Assembly: GCF_018596335.1 (NCBI RefSeq)
Contig: NZ_JAHEPS010000004.1
Coordinates: 248,001-312,000 of the forward strand
Source: Shewanella jiangmenensis
GTDB taxonomy: Bacteria > Pseudomonadota > Gammaproteobacteria > Enterobacterales > Shewanellaceae
Length of the DNA stretch: 64,000 nt
Direction of reading: 5' to 3'
Below, one piece after another: positions 42,826-51,191 of the stretch. A program made the translations under genes and the position numbers. The notes below the pieces were generated by a model. The model was given only the letters and a program-made list of their open reading frames with translations. It made no database searches and had not been told where the DNA came from. Each line of letters starts with the position of its first letter. Position 1 is the stretch's first letter.

Positions 42826-43073
42826 CAGGCCTGAACCAGCGCCTCGATGGCGTTAACGACATCTTCCACTGTGCGTACCGATTTGAACTCTTCCGGCTTA
42901 ATTTTTTTGCCGGTGAGCTGCTGCAGCTTAATCACCAGATCCACCGCGTCTATGCTGTCCAGATCCAGATCCTGATACAGGTTGGCTTCGAGGCTGATGG
43001 CATCGGCGTCGATTTCAAAGTCGTCCACCAGGATGGCGCTCAGCTTTTCAAGAATTTGCTCACGATTATCCAT
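42825..43073 (-). CDS. Acyl carrier protein (ApeF-like)
   Basis: An 82-residue acyl carrier protein. The phosphopantetheine serine is in LYQDLDLDSIDAVDLVIKL. Overall charge is acidic and length typical. It carries the starter or growing polyene in the APE pathway. ATG 43073 is three bases after the stop of the other ACP gene and has a GGGGT-like ribosome site. Confidence 0.93.
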   Translation of the reverse strand: MDNREQILEKLSAILVDDFEIDADAISLEANLYQDLDLDSIDAVDLVIKLQQLTGKKIKPEEFKSVRTVEDVVNAIEALVQA

Positions 43074-43076
43074 GGC

Positions 43077-43337
43077 TTACCCCTGACCGCGCTGCGATTC
43101 GATAAAGGCCGCCAGCGTCGCTACGCTGTAAAAATGGGCCTTGGTGGCGTCGGAGTTGGCTTCAATTTTCACATCAAACTGTTTTTTGATGGCAAGGCCC
43201 AGTTCCAGCGCATCGATAGAGTCGAGCCCCAGCCCGTCGCCAAACAGCGCAGCCTCGGTATCTATATCCGCTATGGTCACGTCTTCGAGGTCCAGCGCAT
43301 CGATGATGAGCTGTTTGATTTGATCCTGTAATGTCAT
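43077..43337 (-). CDS. Acyl carrier protein (ApeE-like)
   Basis: An 86-residue acyl carrier protein with the attachment serine in FGDGLGLDSIDALELGLAI. It differs clearly from the neighbouring ACP, as in other APE clusters where two ACPs have separate jobs. Its ATG overlaps the upstream acyltransferase stop by four bases (ATGA). Confidence 0.93.
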   Translation of the reverse strand: MTLQDQIKQLIIDALDLEDVTIADIDTEAALFGDGLGLDSIDALELGLAIKKQFDVKIEANSDATKAHFYSVATLAAFIESQRGQG

Positions 43338-44161
43338 AATTCTACTTCAAGTCGTTGTTTATAATAATTTTCCATATCCCTTGTCAGCTTCCTCGCCATC
43401 CTGGCTTCTCCTCCGTCCCCGTCCTGATAATCCAGTACCTTAAGCGGCATGCCGATTTCCACTGTCATGCCTATGGTGCGGCGGGGAATTTCCCACCAGG
43501 GGTCCTGCTTGGTCAGTCCCGGTGGCTTGGTGTGCAGCAACACGGGTAACACATCGCTGCCGGTACGCAGCGCGATATTGGCCGCGCCGCGTGCAAAGGG
43601 GTTAATCTGCTCGCCAAGCACGGTGCGGGTGCCCTCAGGGAAGATTATCAGATTGGTGCCACGGCCGAGTACTTCGCGGCAATCTTCCAGCAGCAGTTCG
43701 GCACCGCGATTGGGAATATAACCCGCCGCCGACACTACGCCACGTAAAAATGGATTGCGCCACAACCCCTGTTTGACGATGCAGCCGGCGTTGGGCATCA
43801 GGCTTATCAGCACCACCACATCAATCAGGGTCGGATGATTGGCAATCACCAGCATGGCCTCGGCGCGGCTGAGTTTATCTATATCTTTGGTCGAAAGCCG
43901 GATAACGCCTGCCGCCGAGAGCATGCGCACAAAGCCGCGAAACATCAGGTGCACGGCTTTTTGCACCCGCTTGATACGCACATCGCGCTCGCCGGGCCAG
44001 TATTTAAGCAGTGGCAGAATCGTCAGCGAGCTCAGCAGGCCACCGAGGCCAAAACAGACGTAACACAGCATGCCACCAAGCCAGCGTGGCACATAGGCAA
44101 TCCCGCTCAGGCGTCGCTGGCAGGGATCTGTACCTGTGAGCCTGTGGGCCTGCTCAGTCAT
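43334..44161 (-). CDS. 1-acylglycerol-3-phosphate acyltransferase-like protein (ApeD-like)
   Basis: A 275-residue PlsC-family acyltransferase with an N-terminal membrane helix (WLGGMLCYVCFGLGGLLSSLTILPLL) and the two hallmarks NHPTLIDVV (HxxxxD) and FPEGTRTVL. It probably esterifies the polyene to a lipid. The frame is open to 44437, but ATG 44161 overlaps the upstream chain-length-factor stop by eight bases and matches the family start; the longer part has no family resemblance. Confidence 0.88.
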   Translation of the reverse strand: MTEQAHRLTGTDPCQRRLSGIAYVPRWLGGMLCYVCFGLGGLLSSLTILPLLKYWPGERDVRIKRVQKAVHLMFRGFVRMLSAAGVIRLSTKDIDKLSRAEAMLVIANHPTLIDVVVLISLMPNAGCIVKQGLWRNPFLRGVVSAAGYIPNRGAELLLEDCREVLGRGTNLIIFPEGTRTVLGEQINPFARGAANIALRTGSDVLPVLLHTKPPGLTKQDPWWEIPRRTIGMTVEIGMPLKVLDYQDGDGGEARMARKLTRDMENYYKQRLEVEL

Positions 44162-44858
44162 GTTGCAGGCTCCAGTCAAATCCCGACAGGTGGCCCTGGC
44201 AGTTCTCGCCTTTGGCAAGGCTTGCAAGCAGTTGGCCGTAGCTGATGGGTGTGAGCGCATTGCCCTTGCTGACACTAAGCTGCGGCCGACCGGCCTTTGG
44301 CGGTGCCAGCAACATGCCCAGCGCCAGTGGCAGCTCATATTCTTCGGTGTAGTCGTTGTAGACAGGCGGCACCGGGTCGTCGCCAAACACCAGTAGCAGC
44401 GGGCTTGGATCGTCACACAGCTGGGCGTAGGCCTCAATCATCGCCTGCGAAAGGCTTTCGGTGCCGGCGGCAATGGACGTTGAGGCGGCGCGATTGTCAT
44501 TGAGAATGCCGAACAGGCCGCTGGCGGTGTTGTGCACCGACTGGCTGAACCCCATGGGCGACAGGGGCTCGCGGCTGATCACGCTTTGCAGTAATTCGAT
44601 GGTGCGGTTGAGTTCGCCGTGGCGTGATGCAAAAACGCTGCGGCACTGGGATTGGGGAGTACATTGAAAGGCGACTTCCAGCATCATGCGACTTAAGCGA
44701 CTGAACCTGCGTCGCTGCATGGCGGGCACCTGTGCCAGGGCAGGGCTGATGTCACTCTCAGGCTGAGAAAGTGATTTCTGCCATTGGGCCCAGCTGTCCC
44801 TGTCTTGATAAGCGGGAGACCATCCACCCCACGCCATCACGCTGAAAGTTAATTGCAC
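44154..44858 (-). CDS. Chain-length-factor-like half ketosynthase (ApeC-like)
   Basis: A 234-residue protein resembling only the N-terminal half of a ketosynthase (FSVMAWGGWSPAYQDRDSWAQW; FSQSVHNTASGLFGI; STSIAAGTESLSQAM). The position of the catalytic Cys is occupied by SIAAG, so it cannot condense by itself. Such proteins pair with ApeO-type ketosynthases as chain-length factor. It is the first gene of the operon, starting with GTG after AGAGG. About 210 bases separate it from the next gene upstream. Confidence 0.85.
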   Translation of the reverse strand: MQLTFSVMAWGGWSPAYQDRDSWAQWQKSLSQPESDISPALAQVPAMQRRRFSRLSRMMLEVAFQCTPQSQCRSVFASRHGELNRTIELLQSVISREPLSPMGFSQSVHNTASGLFGILNDNRAASTSIAAGTESLSQAMIEAYAQLCDDPSPLLLVFGDDPVPPVYNDYTEEYELPLALGMLLAPPKAGRPQLSVSKGNALTPISYGQLLASLAKGENCQGHLSGFDWSLQHD

Positions 44859-45018
44859 TGCTTTGCCTCTGACGCCCGTAACGGCCGTCGTAAGTTATCC
44901 ATCACTTGAGCCGCATCGGGCAGGTGTGTTGTCCGGTTATCGTTGGCAGGCGGAAACCCTGTGGCTGTCCGTCATTTTTTGGACTGAATATTCTATCTCA
45001 AAACACCCTGATAACAGA

Positions 45019-45050
45019 AGCCCCCAGAGGCCTGATGGCGTCTGGGGGCT
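45019..45050 (-). terminator. Terminator between the DUF3014 gene and the APE operon
   Basis: Read leftward, AGCCCCCAGA-CGCCATCAGGCC-TCTGGGGGCT is followed by TCTGTT. The stem is a perfect ten base pairs; the T-tract is poor. It should largely separate the pigment operon from the gene upstream. Confidence 0.7.
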
Positions 45051-45070
45051 AGTACTCTAAGTTGTACACA

Positions 45071-46264
45071 TTATTGCAACAGCGGGCGCAGTTTCTGCAA
45101 TGCCGCTTTGACCTTGCGGGCGTTGTCTGGCCCCATGCGGATCATCAGTTTTTGTGCCGGTGGCAGGGCTTCGAGCGCCGGATCGTCAAACTTGAAGTTG
45201 ACGCTGACACTGTGCAGCTCCATCGGTTGATCCACAAGCGGTGCCTCCAGCAGCTGATCTATGGCTTGCTGGGTGCGGTCGGCGAAGGAAATGTCGGTAT
45301 AACCCAGCTCGTCGAAGGCTTGTTCGAGCAGCGGCGACAACTGGTTATACAGGGCTGCAAGCTGTACATCGCTCATGCCGGCGAGCATGTTGGCGTACAG
45401 GTCGTAGCGGCCGTAACCGGCTGGGTCGAGGAAGGTTTTGTTGCCAATGTCGCTCACGGCAAACTTCTGCTGCGGCCCTTTCACGGGGCTTTGTTTGCGG
45501 GCAAGCTGGCCAACCGCCAGGTTATCGACAAACACCACAAACTGGCGCACCAAATCCTGCTGGGCCAGCAAGGGGCCAAGTTTTTGCGCGCCATTAAGCG
45601 AGGTTACCTTACCGGCAACAAAGGCATCGCTTTGCTCCAGCGGCGGCACAGGCTCAGGTGGCGGCAGGGTTTGCGGCAGGCTGTTTGCACTTTCCGATTC
45701 GGTTTGCGCTGGCGCGTCCAAATCCAGCGTCGAAAGACCGGGGTCAACCGGCGTTTCTTCAATTACTGGCTCGGTTGGAGTCAGGGTTTGACCGCCATTG
45801 ATATCGGCGGGCAGTTCGCTTGCCTGTTGCCCTTGCTCCAGCAGATTGGCGCCGGTTGGCTCGGGCGTGCGGCTGAAATAGGCCCACAAACCGGCGATGG
45901 CGGCAATCAGTGCCAGAATAAGAATCGCCGACATGCGGGTGCCGCGCTGGCGGTTGTCAGCGTCGTGATGTACCCGCGCCTCGGTCATCAGCGGCGCAGG
46001 GGCACGCTCAGCCTCGGTGCTGATGGCAGGCTCGCTGGCTGCGGCTTTTTCAGCCTTGCTGTCAGCTGTGCTGCGCTCAGCGGCGGCTTGGGTTTTGCTG
46101 TCCGCGTTGTCGGCGTCAAGCGCTATGGCCGGCTCAGCGGGCTCGGGCTTGATAGTCACGACCGGCTCGGTGTTGGCAGCCGTGGTATCCAGCACAGGTT
46201 CAATTTTGTCAGGGGTTTGGCTGTCGCTCGCCTGTGAAATTCTGTCTTCGGGATTGACTTGCAT
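45071..46264 (-). CDS. DUF3014 membrane-anchored protein
   Basis: A 397-residue protein with a long acidic, low-complexity cytoplasmic N-terminus (about 1-108, rich in Ala, Glu, Pro, Asp), one membrane helix (MSAILILALIAAIAGLWAYF), a proline-rich periplasmic linker, and a C-terminal DUF3014 domain (about 200-397: QKLGPLLAQQDLVRQFVVFVDNLAVGQLARKQSPV; FLDPAGYGRYDLYA). The function of DUF3014 is not known. ATG has GAGGAG. It stands alone between recG and the pigment operon. Confidence 0.82.
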   Translation of the reverse strand: MQVNPEDRISQASDSQTPDKIEPVLDTTAANTEPVVTIKPEPAEPAIALDADNADSKTQAAAERSTADSKAEKAAASEPAISTEAERAPAPLMTEARVHHDADNRQRGTRMSAILILALIAAIAGLWAYFSRTPEPTGANLLEQGQQASELPADINGGQTLTPTEPVIEETPVDPGLSTLDLDAPAQTESESANSLPQTLPPPEPVPPLEQSDAFVAGKVTSLNGAQKLGPLLAQQDLVRQFVVFVDNLAVGQLARKQSPVKGPQQKFAVSDIGNKTFLDPAGYGRYDLYANMLAGMSDVQLAALYNQLSPLLEQAFDELGYTDISFADRTQQAIDQLLEAPLVDQPMELHSVSVNFKFDDPALEALPPAQKLMIRMGPDNARKVKAALQKLRPLLQ

Positions 46265-46403
46265 CCTGGCTCCTCGTGCTCAGACTTGGGGTCAAAGGCC
46301 TCCATTGTCCCAGTTCAGCGTCGGAAGTCCATAGTTGGAGGCTGAACAAAAACAATATTTAATCAGCGGCGCGGTGTGCCATGGGGCCGCAGGTGGCTTA
46401 GGC

Positions 46404-48479
46404 TCAAGCCTGCACGTACTGCTCGCGCCCGCCAAGCCAGCGCTCGATAATGGCGTCTACCCGTTCGGGGTTTTGTGACATCAGGTGCCGTGCAAGTTTT
46501 TGAATATGCGGAATAAGTGCCTGATCGCGCACCAGGTCTGCCACCTTCATCTGCGCTATGCCGGTCTGGCGGGTGCCGAGCACTTCGCCGGGGCCGCGCA
46601 GCTCCAGATCTTTCTGGGCAATCACAAAGCCGTCGTTACTTTCGCGAAGCACCCCGAGGCGCGACTGGGCGGTGAAACTGAGCGGCGCCTTGTAAAGCAG
46701 CACGCAGTGGCTTGCCACCGCGCCCCGGCCGACGCGGCCGCGCAGCTGATGCAGCTGGGCAAGCCCAAGCCGCTCGGGGTTTTCGATAATCATCAAACTG
46801 GCGTTGGGCACATCCACACCCACCTCGATAACCGTGGTGGCAACCAGCAAATCCAGTTTGCCCTCTTTAAAGTCGGCCATGATGGCCTGCTTTTCTGCGC
46901 CCTTCATCCGGCCATGCACCAGACCTATGCCAAGCTCCGGCAGGGCTTCTTTTAATCCTGCGGCCGTGTCTTCGGCGGCCTGACACTCGAGCACTTCCGA
47001 TTCTTCAATCAGGGTGCAGACCCAGTAGGCCTGACGTTTATCCTGCAGCGCGGCCTTTCGCACCCGCTCTATGATGTCCATGCGGCGGGTGTCGGGAATA
47101 GCGACCGTGGTGATGGGCGTACGCCCCGGCGGCAGTTCGTCGATGATGGAGGTGTCGAGATCCGCATAAGCCGTCATCGCCAGGGTGCGGGGAATAGGCG
47201 TGGCGGTCATGATGAGCTGATGCGGGAAAAAGCCCTGCTGCATGCCTTTTTCGCGAAGGCCCAGGCGCTGATGTACGCCAAAGCGGTGCTGCTCGTCGAT
47301 GATGGTGAGCGCGAGGCGGGAAAAGCTCACCTGCTCCTGAAAGATGGCGTGAGTGCCCACTATCATTTGCGCCGCGCCGCTGGCGATATCTTCAAGTGCC
47401 TGGGCGCGGGCCTTGCCCTTTAATTTACCGGCAAGCCAGGCCACCTTGAGCCCCAGGGGCTCGAACCAGCGGGCAAAGTTGGTGGCGTGCTGCTCGGCGA
47501 GAAGTTCAGTGGGCGCCATCAGTGCCACCTGACAGCCATTTTCGATGGCGGCCAGTGCCGATAACGCCGCGACAAGGGTCTTGCCCGAGCCCACATCGCC
47601 CTGCACCAGGCGCATCATCGGCGTGGCCTTGGCCATATCCAAGTGGATTTCGCTCACCACCCGCGACTGGGCCTTGGTGGGCGCAAAAGGCAGGCTTGCC
47701 AGAAACGGCGGAATAAGTTGGCCGGTGGCGGGCAGTGGCTCGGCTGCGTCCTGATTACTGCGCTCGCGGATTTTCAGCATGCTTAAGTTGTGGGCGAGCA
47801 GCTCTTCCTGCACCAATCGCTGCTGCGCCGGATGCTGGCCCTGTTCAAGTTGCCATAATTCGGCATCCGCAGGAGGGCGGTGCAGGGTGCGCACTGCATC
47901 GGCCAGGCTCAAGCGGTTGGGCTGCAGCGATTCTGGCAAAAGCTCCGGCAGGCCGCCTTCTTCGAGCAGTGCCAGTGCCTGCTCGGTGAGCCTTATCCAG
48001 CTGGCTTGCTTCAGGCCTTCGGTGGTTGGGTAAACCGGTGTGAGGGTATCGGCGAGGCTTGTCGACTCACCGGGGGCGGTGAGTTTGTATTCCGGATGGA
48101 TGATTTCCAGTTGATGCATGCCGGTGCGGATTTCGCCGAAGGCGCGGATAAACATACCCGGCTGCAGGCCGTTTTTTTGCGCCATGGTGAAATTGAAAAA
48201 GCGCAGTGTCAGGCCGCCGCTGGCATCGCGCACATTGCAGGTGAGCATGCGCTTGCGGCCGTTGACGATTTGGCTGGAAATCACTTCGGCCTCGATAGTG
48301 GCCTGAGTGCCGGGGATTAATTCGGCAATCGGGTAAATCCGGGTTCTGTCTTCGTAACGCAGCGGCAGGTGAAACAGCAAATCCTGGACGGTATTAACCC
48401 CCAGTTTGCTGAGCCTTTCTGCCACTCGGGCGGCCACGCCCTTGAGTTCGGTTACGGGAACAAGATCCAGTCTTTGCAA
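46404..48479 (-). CDS. recG: ATP-dependent DNA helicase RecG
   Basis: RecG remodels stalled replication forks and branch-migrates Holliday junctions. The 691-residue product aligns throughout with E. coli RecG (693): wedge OB domain (VNTVQDLLFHLPLRYEDRTRIYPI), Walker A LVQGDVGSGKTLVAAL, helicase box IIDEQHRFGVHQR, MTATPIPRTLAMTAYADLD and the C-terminal QLRGRVGRGAVASHCVLLY. The start appears to be TTG at 48479 (LQRLDLVPVTELKGV) with AAGGCA upstream; no ATG is available. Monocistronic by spacing. Confidence 0.97.
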   Translation of the reverse strand: MQRLDLVPVTELKGVAARVAERLSKLGVNTVQDLLFHLPLRYEDRTRIYPIAELIPGTQATIEAEVISSQIVNGRKRMLTCNVRDASGGLTLRFFNFTMAQKNGLQPGMFIRAFGEIRTGMHQLEIIHPEYKLTAPGESTSLADTLTPVYPTTEGLKQASWIRLTEQALALLEEGGLPELLPESLQPNRLSLADAVRTLHRPPADAELWQLEQGQHPAQQRLVQEELLAHNLSMLKIRERSNQDAAEPLPATGQLIPPFLASLPFAPTKAQSRVVSEIHLDMAKATPMMRLVQGDVGSGKTLVAALSALAAIENGCQVALMAPTELLAEQHATNFARWFEPLGLKVAWLAGKLKGKARAQALEDIASGAAQMIVGTHAIFQEQVSFSRLALTIIDEQHRFGVHQRLGLREKGMQQGFFPHQLIMTATPIPRTLAMTAYADLDTSIIDELPPGRTPITTVAIPDTRRMDIIERVRKAALQDKRQAYWVCTLIEESEVLECQAAEDTAAGLKEALPELGIGLVHGRMKGAEKQAIMADFKEGKLDLLVATTVIEVGVDVPNASLMIIENPERLGLAQLHQLRGRVGRGAVASHCVLLYKAPLSFTAQSRLGVLRESNDGFVIAQKDLELRGPGEVLGTRQTGIAQMKVADLVRDQALIPHIQKLARHLMSQNPERVDAIIERWLGGREQYVQA

Positions 48480-48542
48480 TGCCTTGGCGCCGGATTACTG
48501 TGAATTTATACATATACTAACAGAGAATTCTGCCGGAGCAAC

Positions 48543-49139
48543 TTAGAGCCAGCCCTTCTGGGCGGCGATGCGCGCGGCATCGACCCGGTTGGCGGCGCCA
48601 AGTTTGCTGATGGCTTCGGACAGATAGTTGCGCGCCGTGCCTTCGGCGATAAACAGCTGCGCCGCGATTTCGGCGGTGCTCTTGCCTTCCTGAGCAAGCC
48701 GCAGCGCCCGCCGCTCTTTATCTGACAGCGGGTCTTTGTCACCGAGGGCCATCATGGCAAGCTCCGGGTCTATCACCTTGCGCCCCGCCATCACCCGGTT
48801 GATGGCATCGAGCAGCTCTTCGATGGGGGCATCTTTGAGCAAGAAGCCGGTGACCCCCGCTTCGAGCGCGCGCCGGATGTAACCGGCGCGGCCAAAGGTG
48901 GTGATAATGATGACTTTAAGCTCGGGGCGATTGTCTCTGACCCATTCGGCGAGCTCGATACCGGTGTAGCCGGGCATTTCGATGTCGGTGAGCAGCAGGT
49001 CAAACTGGCCCTGTTTAAGTTGCTTCAGCGCCGCGTCGCCATCGCAGGCCTCGGTGACTTTGGCATCGCCTTCGAGTTTCAGCAGGGCGGCCAGCGCACT
49101 GCGCACCATGTTTTGATCTTCTGCGAGCAGGATGTTCAT
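48543..49139 (-). CDS. NarL/FixJ-family response regulator
   Basis: A 198-residue response regulator: receiver domain with phospho-acceptor Asp52 (LLLTDIEMPGYTG), Asp7/8-type acidic pocket (LLAEDQN) and Lys in LLKDAPIEEL, then a LuxR-type helix-turn-helix (LSDKERRALRLAQEGKSTAEIAAQLFIAEGTARNYLSEAISKLG). It is 11 bases downstream of the histidine kinase gene and clearly its partner. The pair resembles DesK/DesR of Bacillus, which sense membrane fluidity; target genes are unknown. ATG has AAGGAA. Confidence 0.93.
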   Translation of the reverse strand: MNILLAEDQNMVRSALAALLKLEGDAKVTEACDGDAALKQLKQGQFDLLLTDIEMPGYTGIELAEWVRDNRPELKVIIITTFGRAGYIRRALEAGVTGFLLKDAPIEELLDAINRVMAGRKVIDPELAMMALGDKDPLSDKERRALRLAQEGKSTAEIAAQLFIAEGTARNYLSEAISKLGAANRVDAARIAAQKGWL

Positions 49140-49150
49140 CCGTGTTTTCC

Positions 49151-50227
49151 TTACTTTTCTATCTTTGCCAGCGGTAACACTATGCTGGCGTGAAAGCCGC
49201 TTTGGGTGTCGATGTGTAACGTGCCGCTGAAAACGGCCAGCCGCTCGCGGATGCCCTTAAGACCGTTGCCTTCGTCAATCTTGCCCGCTTTGCCATCGTC
49301 GGCAACCTCAATAATCAAGTTATCCTGGCGCTGAGTGGTTTGAATGCGGCAATAACCGGCATCGCTGTGGCGCAAAATGTTACTCACCAGTTCGGTCAGG
49401 ATGAGCCCAAGTTCGCGCTCAAGGGCGGCGCTCATTTCGGGCAGGTCGCCGCTGATGTCGACCCCGAGGCCCTTTTCCCGCAGGCGCTGACCGAGGTCAT
49501 TGATGATGTCGGCAATATCTTTGCGTTTGTACTGGCCAACCGCGGCGCGCACCTGGGCCAGACTGTCGCGGGCGATTTGGGTGAGGTCGTTAAGCTCGCT
49601 GCGGCAACTGTCGTGATCGCCCTTGGCAAGCAGGCGCGAGGCCAAATCGGCTTTTAATGCAATGGATGCCAGATGGTGGCCCATGATGTCGTGCAGATCG
49701 CGGGCAATGCGCTCGCGCTCCAGCGCCTGAGCGAGGCGGCGGATTTCGGTTTCGCTCTGTGCCAGCACGCGCTTGGCCTCTTCGCGCTTGGCCTGCGCCA
49801 AGCCAATCAAACTGATGCCAAGGGTAATGGCGCCGCCAAACAGCAGGAAATAGTAGTTATTGAACCCAAGCACCCAATGCAGCGCCAGCATCAGTGCGCC
49901 CATGCCCGCCAGCCACAACAGGTAAGTATTGCCGCGGTAAAAAAAGCCGATAAAAAAGCCTGCAAACGAAAACAGTGACATAGAGCCGCTGTTGAAGGGG
50001 GTCGCGATCGCGCCGCACAGGGTCATCAGCAGGATAGGCATCCAGGCAGTGGCCCGGCTGCTGCGGTAGGCGCGAAAATAGCCGTAGAGAAAGGGCACCA
50101 TCAGCGCCAGACTTATTGCCACATCCAGCGTGGATGGTTTGGATAACAGCAAAGGCAGGAAGTAAAACACCAGGTTGGCCAGATAGTATTTGGCCAGACG
50201 GTGTTCGAGTTCAATCGGGTCTTTCAT
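49151..50227 (-). CDS. NarL-type sensor histidine kinase (DesK-like)
   Basis: A 358-residue kinase with about five membrane helices in residues 15-140 and no large periplasmic domain, so it likely senses something in or near the membrane. HisKA_3 domain has His179 (RERIARDLHDIMGHHLASIALKADLA); the ATPase domain shows N-box ELGLILTELVSNILRHSDAGYC and G-boxes EVADDGKAGKIDEGNGLKGIRERL. Start is ATG 50227 with AAGGAGTGGAC; the GTG two codons before is too near that site. It lies downstream of a periplasmic TPR gene and directly before its regulator. Confidence 0.92.
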   Translation of the reverse strand: MKDPIELEHRLAKYYLANLVFYFLPLLLSKPSTLDVAISLALMVPFLYGYFRAYRSSRATAWMPILLMTLCGAIATPFNSGSMSLFSFAGFFIGFFYRGNTYLLWLAGMGALMLALHWVLGFNNYYFLLFGGAITLGISLIGLAQAKREEAKRVLAQSETEIRRLAQALERERIARDLHDIMGHHLASIALKADLASRLLAKGDHDSCRSELNDLTQIARDSLAQVRAAVGQYKRKDIADIINDLGQRLREKGLGVDISGDLPEMSAALERELGLILTELVSNILRHSDAGYCRIQTTQRQDNLIIEVADDGKAGKIDEGNGLKGIRERLAVFSGTLHIDTQSGFHASIVLPLAKIEK

Positions 50228-50295
50228 GTCCACTCCTTGGGCAAGGCCGTCATCATGACGGCTTTACCTGAGGTTGTAAATTGAGCCGGGTGCGC

Positions 50296-51000
50296 TCAGC
50301 GTTTGCTTTCAGCCAGCATATAGGTGGCCCAGCCGTAGTTGGGGTCGACTTTCAGTGCCTGTTGCCACTGCGCGGCAGCTTTGTCTTTAAGCCCTTGCTG
50401 CTGATAGATAAGCCCGCGCCAGGTATAGGCTTCGGCCTCGCCCCAGCAAATCTCGGTGCAGGGCTGCTTAAAGCCGCTGATGGCCTGATCGAGTGCCGTC
50501 AGGGCTTTTTGCTCGCCGCCGCCGAAGGCAACCGGGGTATAAAAGGCGTTGGCCGCTTCAATTAGGGCGAGGCGGGGATTATCGGGCGCCTGCTGTTTGG
50601 CATCGGCAATCAGTTGCTGGATTTTCCGGCCCAGAGATTCGCCGAGCGTTGGGTTCACGCTTATCTGCAGGCCATGCACAGCGGCCAGCAGCACCTTGGC
50701 CTCGACGTCGTCATTGGCGCTTTGCTCAAGCAGCCCAGCGGCCAAATCAGCGCTGCGGGATTGTTCGGCCTTGTTGCCCATCACGCCGCTTGCCACGGCG
50801 TGGCGGTAGGCGCCATAGGCCTTGGTGTAGCCGTCGCTGCTGTCGGTCAGTGTTTTAAGTGCCTGCACGTCCATGCGGTTCATGGCATCGTCAATGTCGC
50901 TGATGCTGGCGGCATGGGCACCAATGCTCAGCAGCGTCGACAGCGAGAGGGCGAGAGCCAGTGATTTCTGAGCCAATGATTTTTGAGTCAATGATGTCAT
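50296..51000 (-). CDS. Periplasmic TPR-repeat protein
   Basis: A 234-residue exported protein with signal peptide (KSLALALSLSTLLSIGAHAAS) and helical repeats; the last one, AYTWRGLIYQQQGLKDKAAAQWQQALKVDPNYGWA, is a clear TPR. Its N-terminus carries a small repeat at DNA level (two near-identical 15-base units giving LTQKS and LAQKS). It is upstream of the two-component genes on the same strand (68-base gap) and may be co-transcribed or regulated with them. Function unknown; TPRs bind other proteins. Confidence 0.75.
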   Translation of the reverse strand: MTSLTQKSLAQKSLALALSLSTLLSIGAHAASISDIDDAMNRMDVQALKTLTDSSDGYTKAYGAYRHAVASGVMGNKAEQSRSADLAAGLLEQSANDDVEAKVLLAAVHGLQISVNPTLGESLGRKIQQLIADAKQQAPDNPRLALIEAANAFYTPVAFGGGEQKALTALDQAISGFKQPCTEICWGEAEAYTWRGLIYQQQGLKDKAAAQWQQALKVDPNYGWATYMLAESKR

Positions 51001-51147
51001 GGTGATGTCCTTATGTTAGTTACCTGCCTATCAGGTGAGGCCAGTATCTCAAGTGGCACCTGATTACTGCAGGCACAAAGGTCATCAATCCGGGGTGACA
51101 AATGTCACTGAATTTGAAAAGGAGGAACTGATTTAAAGAAGAGGGCC

Positions 51148-51175
51148 AATAAAAAAGGCCCCCGAAGGAGCCTTG
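51148..51175 (-). terminator. Terminator of the Ca2+/Na+ antiporter gene
   Basis: Read leftward, AAGGCTCC-TTCG-GGGGCCTT followed by TTTTATT forms a UUCG-looped hairpin with T-tract. Confidence 0.85.
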
Positions 51176-51191
51176 GATACCTAAGTACGCA

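Noticed and set aside
45062..46237. 391-codon open frame antisense to the DUF3014 gene
   Set aside because: The minus-strand gene has a membrane helix, a family domain and GAGGAG before its ATG; the plus frame has none of these.
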